Shown here: positions 33,201-40,500 of the stretch, in pieces | Layout: each line of letters begins with the position of its first letter | How positions within the stretch are numbered: position 1 is the stretch's first letter | NCBI GenBank assembly: GCA_013399305.1 | Contig: VXAI01000246.1 | Coordinates: 179,897-243,896, forward strand | Length of the DNA stretch: 64,000 nt | Origin: Rostratula benghalensis | Lineage: Eukaryota; Chordata; Aves; Charadriiformes; Rostratulidae | Direction of reading: 5' to 3' | The notes under the pieces: model-generated | The model's database searches: none | Told to the model about the DNA's origin: nothing | The model's input: only the letters and a program-made list of their open reading frames with translations | Translations under genes and position numbers: made by a program

Positions 33201-33657
33201 GGTCAGTGGGCAGCCCTCCCCCTGGTCCATGCCCCAGGCACCCTGGCTGCCCCAGAACGGGCCTGGGGGCTCAGCCCTGCCACCCCCGGTGCCCTGAAGG
33301 ACACGCTGGGGTCCTACCCGCGCTCTGCCTCCCCAGGAGCACCCCGCGTCCCCCAAGGGCCATCCAGCGCCCTGCCCCCTTTCAGGGTCGCCTCAGACTC
33401 CTTCTCCCCCGCCCCAGACCATCCTCTACCCCGGATCGCTCCTTCTCCCTGTCCTCTGCTCCCGCCCCATCCTCCTCTTCCTCCGTCGGGCCCCACTTCC
33501 CCTTCCACCCTTTCTCCCAACGGCCTCTCTGGTGCGGCCCGAGCTCCCCCCACGCCTCACCAGCCCCGTCGCCGCCACGGGCATTCCCCAGGACGGCGGC
33601 TCCGCCGCGGACCGGCCCTGCCAGGCACCGGCCCAGCGCCGTCCTCAGCGCCAGCAT
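27160..33657 (-). CDS. MRPS15: MRPS15, mitochondrial small-subunit ribosomal protein uS15m (complete, eight exons)
   Basis: The coding exons, in transcription order, are 33657-33561, 32369-32307, 31483-31408, 30613-30565, 29774-29690, 29463-29405, 28185-27994 and 27279-27160. Joined, they give 246 aa, against about 257 in human. The protein is a component of the mitochondrial 28S subunit that binds 12S rRNA. It has a basic, Arg/Ala-rich N-terminal presequence (MLALRTALGRCLAGPVRGGA). The S15 domain follows from about residue 85 to 205, including EEHLQRHPKDKSNRRRMLM and the segment YDTFENTCKQLGIQYSLPPP. A Lys/Arg/Glu-rich C-terminal tail (KAPERIKQRKEQQARTRAAR) follows. Divergence from mammals is high, as usual for mitoribosomal proteins. 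One junction (exon 1 to exon 2) requires an AAG acceptor to keep frame. Confidence 0.93.
27994..28185 (-). CDS. MRPS15: MRPS15 coding exon 7, residues 144-207 (core S15 domain)
   Basis: The exon is 192 bp. The acceptor is cctttgcag|GATAAA and the donor CTCAAG|GTAGGG. It encodes DKSNRRRMLMDIDRRKKLLA and continues through the Tyr-Asp-x-Phe-Glu motif to WLVKKAFCLK. This is the most conserved, rRNA-contacting part of the protein. Confidence 0.95.
29405..29463 (-). CDS. MRPS15: MRPS15 coding exon 6, residues 124-143
   Basis: The exon is 59 bp. The acceptor is tttttacag|TTGCC and the donor CCCAAG|GTAACC. It encodes ATLTAKIRTYEEHLQRHPK, the start of the canonical S15 helix pair. Confidence 0.93.
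29690..29774 (-). CDS. MRPS15: MRPS15 coding exon 5, residues 96-123
   Basis: The exon is 85 bp. The acceptor is ttatccacag|AAGG and the donor GTGCAAG|GTAAGT. It encodes KEKMKIKTQQLVEKVRRSPH and then DNGSFEVQ. Confidence 0.92.
30565..30613 (-). CDS. MRPS15: MRPS15 coding exon 4, residues 79-95
   Basis: The exon is 49 bp. The acceptor is ctccttgtag|TGTTG and the donor AGTCAG|GTTAGT, which is weak. It encodes VDDVVRRLLSLEMASQ, closely matching the mammalian KVDDVVKRLLSLEMANK. Confidence 0.93.
31408..31483 (-). CDS. MRPS15: MRPS15 coding exon 3, residues 54-78
   Basis: The exon is 76 bp. The acceptor is ccctttgcag|ACATC and the donor AATAG|GTAGGA. It encodes IPSHLDDLPPTMLKKDYANV and then PVIN, corresponding to the mammalian [20 protein letters not shown] segment. 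Confidence 0.92.
31870..32200 (-). mobile_element. Possible old, degraded CR1 fragment
   Basis: The plus strand contains a tctctagtccagtctcccct stretch and spaced motifs resembling the antisense 3' region of CR1 (a 'ttgcacagcccctctgtgaag' type block and others). The order fits CR1 but divergence is high. It lies in MRPS15 intron 2. Confidence 0.35.
32307..32369 (-). CDS. MRPS15: MRPS15 coding exon 2, residues 33-53
   Basis: The coding frame CRPFIQTARCYARPVRRKRK aligns with the mammalian LLLQAARGYVVRKP region, so the exon is real. The donor is AAAG|GTACGT. There are two candidate acceptors: ttccaccaag|TTTGC (start 32369), which keeps frame with exon 1, and gtttgcag|GCCC (start 32362), which has a better AG context but breaks the frame. 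I chose the first. Confidence 0.75.
33561..33657 (-). CDS. MRPS15: MRPS15 coding exon 1, residues 1-32
   Basis: The ATG is at 33657-33655 (MLALRTALGRCLAGPVRGGA) and the exon ends GGGGCTG|GTGAGG, a strong donor. The exon leaves one base. The sequence looks like a mitochondrial targeting peptide: it starts hydrophobic, has regularly spaced Arg and lacks acidic residues until Asp30. It lies in a CpG island. Confidence 0.85.
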
Positions 33658-33667
33658 CTCCCGCCGC

Positions 33668-33697
33668 TCACGACCCCGCCGCCGTGGGCGCCGCCAT
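33668..33697 (-). CDS. Candidate 9-aa uORF in the MRPS15 5' leader
   Basis: The ATG at 33697-33695 reads MAAPTAAGS and stops at TGA 33670-33668, 10 bases before the MRPS15 ATG. It coincides with the YY1-like motif, so the ATG may only be part of that binding site. It is a real uORF only if transcription starts to the right of 33697. Confidence 0.35.
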   Translation of the reverse strand: MAAPTAAGS

Positions 33698-33721
33698 CTT
33701 GCCCAGGCGCGGCGGCCGAGC

Positions 33722-33799
33722 GCCGAGCCAGGGAGGATGAACCGGGCGCCGAGCCAGGGAGGATGAACCGGGCGCCGAGCCAGGGAGGATGAACCGAGC
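33722..33799. repeat. 26-bp tandem repeat, three copies, in the MRPS15 upstream region
   Basis: The unit gccgagccagggaggatgaa plus ccggg(c) starts at 33722, 33748 and 33774. The copies are near-identical, with the third ending ccgagc. They lie 25-100 bp upstream of the presumed MRPS15 start site. Confidence 0.92.
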
Positions 33800-33934
33800 T
33801 GCCGAGCGCATCGATAGGAGTTGCCGCCCGCCGCCCCCTCCGAGCCCCGGCCGCCGGCCCGGTCCGCGCCCCCCTGGCCGTTCTGGGCTCGTCCCGCCGC
33901 AGAGGCACCCCGGGCTGTTCTCAGCGCGTCCCCG

Positions 33935-33940
33935 TTTATT
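33935..33940 (-). terminator. CSF3R: CSF3R poly(A) signal AATAAA
   Basis: AATAAA on the minus strand lies 100 bp past the CSF3R stop codon. Cleavage some 10-30 bases further would fall about 250 bp from the MRPS15 start codon. Confidence 0.75.
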
Positions 33941-34040
33941 GCAGAAGGGAGAGGAGGGGTGGGAAGGGACGCACAGAGGGAGCCGGGCCCCCAGCCCTCC
34001 GCTCGGGGCAGGGTCCGATGGCGCTGCCCGGCCCCCGGCG

Positions 34041-34565
34041 CTAAAACGTCCGGCAGTCGTGGAGCTCCTCGGCCCCGCCGATGCGGAGACCCTGCAGCAG
34101 GGGGAAGGTGGCGGGCGGTTCCTCCGGGCAGCCCCCGTCCCCCGGGCAGCCGTGAGGGGCGGCCCAGTGGAACCAGAGGTTCTGGTAGGGCTCGGGGCTG
34201 GGGCTGGGCTCGGGCAGCAGGGGCTGGCAGGAGCTGGAGCGCAGGCAGAGGCGCGGTGGGATGTGCTGCTGGCCCTTGTACCCCTCGCCCACCACCCGCG
34301 CGTACTGGACGGTCTCCCCGCTCCTGCTGGGTCCCCGGTGCGGCTCCGCTGCCGCCCAGCCGCAGCCCGGCCTGCCCGGTCCCTCCTGCTGCACGTAGGG
34401 CTGGGGCCCGGCGGGGAAGGAGCCAGCAGGCTCAGGGGTGGCGGGCTCCTTGCCCCGGGCAGCCCTTTCCAGCACTGTGACGGTAGAGATGGTGGCCAGG
34501 CCGGGCTCCTTCATGCCAGGGACCTGCAGATACTCCTGGAAGAAGGGCTGCGGGTCATGGCATGT
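34041..34565 (-). CDS. CSF3R: CSF3R coding exon 15, cytoplasmic signalling tail, residues 675-848
   Basis: The exon holds 525 coding bases, ending TTT TAG at 34043-34041. Landmarks are a Box2-like STVTVLER, a YxxQ STAT3-type motif (PYVQQ, Tyr731), VQYARVVG (Tyr762), EGYKGQ (Tyr770), a conserved dileucine CQPLL (790-791), and PYQNLWF (Tyr801). The last keeps the YxN Grb2-type core of mammalian SYENLWF. The C-terminal [10 protein letters not shown] resembles mammalian PLLQGIRVHG. The acceptor is caccctgcag|ACATG at 34565. A second in-frame acceptor lies 18 bases further in. Confidence 0.95.
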   Translation of the reverse strand, partial: TCHDPQPFFQEYLQVPGMKEPGLATISTVTVLERAARGKEPATPEPAGSFPAGPQPYVQQEGPGRPGCGWAAAEPHRGPSRSGETVQYARVVGEGYKGQQHIPPRLCLRSSSCQPLLPEPSPSPEPYQNLWFHWAAPHGCPGDGGCPEEPPATFPLLQGLRIGGAEELHDCRTF

Positions 34566-37500
34566 CTGCAGGGTGCAGCCCCCCCACCCTCTGCCCCACG
34601 TCGGGCAGCACGTGAGGGGTGCTCCCTGTGCCCCCGTTCCCCATCCTGGCCTGGCCTCCTGCCCGGCTTGGGAGCAGGGGGAGCAGCCATTGGGTTCTCA
34701 CCTGCTGCAGCTCTACCGGCACCCACTTGCCCAGGCTGCTGTTGGCGGGGTCGGGGACGCTGGGCCAGAACTGCTTCTTCACCCTGGTGGCCACAGGACA
34801 AGGGGACTCTGTGAAAGGACCTGAAACTGGTGGCCCTGGGGCTGGCCTTGCTCCCACGGCACTCACAGCAGTATGCTGCCATTCCCCACAGCCACCCCAT
34901 CCTGCACGGAATCAGGGAATTGTCAGAGTTAGAAGGGACCTCCAGAGCTCACCCAGTCCAACTCCCCTGCTAAAGCAGGATTGCCCAGAGCACATCACTC
35001 AAGGGCTGCATCCAGGTGGGGCTGGAAGGTCTCCAGAGCCTTCAAGGTTTCCAGTCCCTTCAAGGGACTCCACACCTTCCCTGGGCAGCCTCTTCCAGGG
35101 CTTTGCCAACCTCACCCCAAAGATGTTTCTCATCTTTGAATGGAACTTCCCATGTTTCAGCTTGTGCCCGTTGCCCCTTGTCCTGTCACTGGGAACCACT
35201 GGGAAGAGTCCAGCTCCATCCTCCTTCAGCCCACCCTTCAGATACTTGTGAGCATGAAGAAGGTCTCCCCTCAGCCTTCTCTTCTCCAGGCTAAGGAGTC
35301 CCAGCTCTCTCAGCCTTTCCTCACCAGGGAGATGCTCCAACCCCTCAGTCATCTTTGCTGCCCTGCGCTGGACCCTCTCCGGCAGCCACACCAGGGCCAC
35401 TGCAGCCACTGGGGACAGGAACTCCCAGGGCAGCCCAGCCTGTGGTGGCTGTTGGTACTCACCGCCCGTTCTTCTGGAAGCAGATGAGCAAAAGTATGAG
35501 CAGGACAAAGATCAGCCCCAGGGTCAGGAAGAGAAACTGGATTTCAATCTCATCTGGAAAGGGGGGGCAGGAGAGAGGGTCACAAGGGAGCCACAATAGG
35601 GCACCTTGGGTGGCACTGTGCCACAAGGCCAGGGTCTGGTGAACCCCCTCACCTAGCACCATGGTCACCAGGGTCAGGCTGGTGCCGTTGGTGCCGCCGG
35701 CGGCCGTGGATGCCATGATGTGCACTTTGTACAGGGTCGATGGCTTCAGCTCCCGGATGACGAAGGAGCTGAGGGAGGGATTCACAGCAGCGCCTGGGAA
35801 ACATGGGGAGGTGCTGGCACGGTGGGCGCTGCTCTGTGGGGACCCCTCACCTGCACAACCCCTTGGGTCTCTGCTGGCAAGGGGTCCCATGTGGGACTTG
35901 CACACACCCCCAGACCCTCTCTGAGGAGGGCACGAGGTCTGCTGTAATTCCCACCCAACGCACGGCGGTGGGATGGAGGGCAGGGTCCACCGTGACCCAG
36001 ATGGGACTCACTGGACACTTCTGCGATGCTGTTGGCCCAGAAGATGGTGTAACTGGTGATGAAGCCATTCTGCATCTCAACTGGCACTGGGTCCCAGCAC
36101 AGCTCGGCGTCAGACTTGCTGATGCTCTGCAGGTGGAGCTTCGGGGCGTAGGACGGTGCTGAAAGGGAGCAGGACAAGTGACCGGGTGCTGTGCAGGGCC
36201 TCTGCCTTGGGGTGGGGGACCAGCGAGTGGTGAGTGAGGTCCTGCCCCACGCTGTGCCCCCCCCGTGGGGCTCAGTCCAGCTGAGAGGACCTTTGGAGAC
36301 CAGCCACCATCCAGCCCAGGGGGCTGAGCTCCTCTGCACAGCCCCCGAAGGAGGGGTACACGGTGGGAAAGGCTGGTTCTCCTTTGTGAAAGGCAAAAGC
36401 TTGGTGGTGTGGGGTGAGCTCCCTGGGACCTGGAGGGCTGCTGCTGGGTGCACACCTACCCTTCTGCTTGGAGTAGGCTGCGGTATGAACAGGCACCCCT
36501 ATGGTGTCTTTGTAGAGGGGGTACACCGAGATGTTGTACCGCTGGAAAGGCTCAATGCCATCTGCAACGGAGAGCAAAGCGGGGGCCAGGGGTTTGGGGC
36601 TCTGGCTGCTGAGAGCGCCTGGCTGCGCTGTGCCTGCCCCATGGCACCAGGGGTCCTGCCCTGTGCTGTACCCACAGTGAGCAAGGAGGCTGTGGAGCAG
36701 GCTCAGGGCATGGCTTGGTCCTGGGAGCAGCCAGGCTGTGAGCCCCGAATGTGGGTGCAGGAGGGGTGCTTGTCCCCTGGTGCACCCACCCCACAGCTGA
36801 TCAGGAGGGCAGGGAACCCCAGCAGCCCCCAGCTTACCCTGGATGAGGGCTGTGGTGGCGGCTCCGTCACGCTCCATCTGCCAGAAGGCACTGCAGGGCC
36901 CAGGCTCTGAGGACACCAGGTGCCACTCCAGGATGTAGGCGGCCACCGGGGCCGGCGGGGTCTCCCAGTGCACCCAGAGGCTGCGCTCGCCCCCAGGCAT
37001 GGCCCAGAGCCTGGCCAGGGGCTGACCTGCATGGGGACAACCAGCCAGGATGAGGGGAGAGAGGAACGTCCCTGCTGCATTTCTGCCCCTCTCTCCCCCA
37101 GCCCCTGCCCGGAGCCTGCCTTGGCTCAGTGCCCCACAGGGACCCCCCCCACACTGCGCCCACCAAGGGTGCCCACCCACCGTCAGGTGAACAGCACCCA
37201 CTTTGAGAGCTTGTGGGGCTGCTGTGTGTGTGTGTGTGTGTGTGGCAGAGCCCCCCCCAGGGATGTGCAGAGGTTTTGGGGTGCGGGACATCATTTGCAC
37301 TGCCCTCACCTTTCCTCTCCAGGAGGATGACCTCCGTCGCTGCCGACTCGCCAGCGGCGTTGTAGGCTGAGAGGTAGACCCTCCTGGTCCCCGCCGGCGC
37401 CGAGAAGTTGCACTGGGTGCGGGTGGTGTTGCAGATGGTGGGGGGGTCCCTGCCTCTCCTCCTGGGGCTCAGGGTGACGCGGTACCCCAGCACTCTCCCG

Positions 37501-40500
37501 TTCGCCTCCCGCCGCCGTGGGGCCTGGGCACAAGCAGGGTGTGCGGGGATGAGGGTCCCCGGGGGGGGGGGAGGGAGGGGGGATGCCCTGGCAGCCCTCG
37601 AGCCCCTGCTGCCAGCCCGTGCTCACCTTCCACCGCAGCTGCACCTCCAGCCGCCCGCCCGCCCCAGCTGCCCGAGTGCTCCACCAGGCATCCAGCTTCC
37701 CCGAGGGGGCTGCAAGAGGAGAAAATTGAGCGTGGCCATGGCACTGCCGCAGTGCCACCCCGGCTGGGCAGAGCGGACCCTCTGGGTGCCTCCCCACCCA
37801 CCTTTTTCGTGGGTGGTGTAGTTCCTGCCCGGGCTCCACTCGCTCCAGTAGCCCCGTGCTGAGCTCCGCCGGCACCGCATCTGGAAGTGGTACTGCGTGC
37901 CGAAGAGGAAGCCGCAGTGCTGCGCGGTGCCAGCCTGGCCCTTGATGTCAGTGACCTGGTGGCAGGCAGAGGGGGCTTGTGCTGGCTCCTGCCTTGAGCA
38001 GGGGCTGACCCCGGTGTGGGTGCTGTGCGGGGTGTGCGGAGGGGCACTTTGCCATCCCCCTGCCTCCCAGGCACCCCACCGTTCCCATTGCCATCTTGCC
38101 CCTCCGAGGAGGGACACAGTGGGTCTTGCTCTGGGTGGGCTCAGGGCACATTACAGGGTCCTGCCCTGCAGCTGAGCCCCAGATGAGCACAGCCCTGTCC
38201 CACCTTGGTGTGGAACTGGGGCCAGCATGAGCAGAGCTGCAAGGATTGGGGTGAGCTCTTCCTCCCTGCATAGGGCAGCTCTGGGCAAGGGGGTCACCAC
38301 AGCTGTGATGAAATGTGGTGGCCTCAGCACACAGCCCGGGTGGAGTGGGCTGTTTGCAGGGGAGAGGCTTCTGTGATGGCAGGGTGGGCGAGATGCTGGT
38401 GCTGCATCCTTCCCTCAGTCCTTGAGAGGGAGCTGAGGGCTCCAACCTGTACCTCAGGGTGCCTGGGGTGCAGAAGGTGGGCAGGAAACCTGGCAGAGCT
38501 TGGAACCAGGGGAAGGTCCCAGCTTCTGCTCACTCCCCCTCCTGGGTCCCGCTGCCCCAGCAGCACTCACCAGAGCCCAGGCAGGGTCCTCGGCTGCCCG
38601 ATAGCGCAGCTCACACTGCAGCTCCATGTGTGCATTGCTCCGTGCCACCTCCCAGGCCAGGGCAATGCAGTCGGTCTGGAATGGGATGGACTGGATGCTC
38701 TGCAGGGCCGGGGGGTCCAGCTTGGCTATGGGAAGAGCAGGGGAGAGAGCTGGAGAGGTGCCATGGCGGGTGGTGTCCTGGGGCATGGCCTCGCACGTGA
38801 CTGTTGTTAATGCCACGAGCTGCAGCCAGGGTGCTGGGCTATCCGAGGTGAACCCCCCCCTGAAATATTTAGGAGATCACCTCATGGCAGGGGACGGGAG
38901 CTGTTGTCTGCCCCTGTCCAGGACACAGGGCAATGCTGGGGAGGAAAAAACACTGGCTCCAGGTGGGGTTAACGCCTGCGCAGGAAAAGCAGATCCCACA
39001 GGACGTGGACCTGGGGTCTGGTACAGGGCCATGAGGGCCATGTCTCTCTGGGTCTGCCCAGGGGGCAGAGCCCTGCACGGCCATGGGAGAGCTCAGCAGG
39101 CTCATGGGCAGCCCTTCCCCAGGTTCAGAGCAGGGAGGATGAATCGCACCGTCTGGGAAGGTTCCTTTTATAAATAGTTTATAGGAGCTGGATATATTAT
39201 TAATAGACCTCCTGAATAAATGGGTAATCAATTGCTGGAGAGAGTTGTAGAGTGCAGCAGGTCAACTGATGGCTCATAACCCGCCAGCACATGCTGCTCA
39301 GTCTGTAATGCAGCTTTGGCACCTATTCATCCCAGCGAGGCATTTATCAGGGGAACCTGCCCGTAAAATACGACCTGAAAGCCCGAGGTGCTTTAATGGT
39401 GCTCTAATACCCCTCTCTCACTGCTGATGAGCTTCCCTGGCCCCTCACCTCTGGCAGAGGGTGGCCAGCTCCGGCCCTCACTCACCGACATCCATGGGGT
39501 CGATGTAGAGGTGCTCCGACTCGGCTGTGCCCAGCGCGTTGGTGGCGGACACCCAGATCTCCATCTGCCGGTAGAGCTGGAGCAGCCGCCGTGGCACCGT
39601 GCAGTGGCTGCGGTCACCTTGCGGCGTGCAGCCTGTCACCGCCGGGACTCTGCTCCTGAGACCGCAAGAGGGGTGGCCTCAGGGGGTGCCTCCGGCAGAG
39701 GACGAGGGGTGCCAGGTAGTTTGGCAGGGATTCATGGCCAGGAGAGGTGGCCCAGGGGCCAGGAGGTGGGGACCCTGTCACCCGCCGAGGCTTACCCTGC
39801 ACACTTGAGCGCGACACTGGTGGGGAGGTGGCTGTCGGCTCCTCGCTCCCACTGGCAGGTCAGCCCGTAGTCACCGAGGTTCAGGACGCAGCTGAGGTTG
39901 AAGGGTTTCGCAGGCGGGTCTGGGAGAGGGAAGACCCTGAGCAGAGCAGCCATCCCGGCTGCAGAGGAGCCCCATTCCCACACCACTGCTCCCCAAACCC
40001 GCCCTGCCCCGCAGCCTGCCCACCGGGTACTGGTGTACTGGGATGTGACTGGGCACAGCCCCGAAACAGCTGCCATCAGCCCTGGCTGCTGCTCCTGCCC
40101 CAGCAGCATTGCCCATCTCGCCCCGGGGCAGACGCCTGGGTGACAGGCACACGTGCACGCACGGGTGACCCGTGGAGGCAGCAGACTTACAGCCCGCCCT
40201 GATCTCGGCCATGCCAACGCGCTGCTTGGTCCCGTTCCACTCCAGCCAGCACCACAGCTTGGCCTGCGTGCGGTTGAACTGGGACAGGGTGAGGTTGGAC
40301 ACCTCCGTGCCACCCGGGCCCAGCCGCTGGCTCCCGGCCATGGGCTCGTTGTCCAGCATCCAGGAGATCCGGACCTTCCCCCGCTCCAGGCCACGGCAGA
40401 GCTCGCTCCGGATGGTGCAGGATGCTGTGATGGGCGAGCCCAGGGGCACAACGGGTGATCCCACGGCCACCGAGGCACAGCCCAGGGTCCCTGCAGGCAG

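Larger units (their letters stand above)
33430..33900. promoter_or_regulatory. CpG island and promoter of MRPS15
   Basis: This is a dense CpG block around MRPS15 exon 1 with no TATA box. A minus-strand AAGATGGCGGC (YY1-like) at about 33690-33700 would lie at or just downstream of the start site, as in many ribosomal and mitochondrial gene promoters. Its ATG opens a 9-codon uORF. Confidence 0.7.

Noticed and set aside
33081..34824. Long plus-strand frames over MRPS15 exon 1 and the CSF3R tail
   Set aside because: They are antisense shadows of GC-rich real exons and of the 26-bp repeat.
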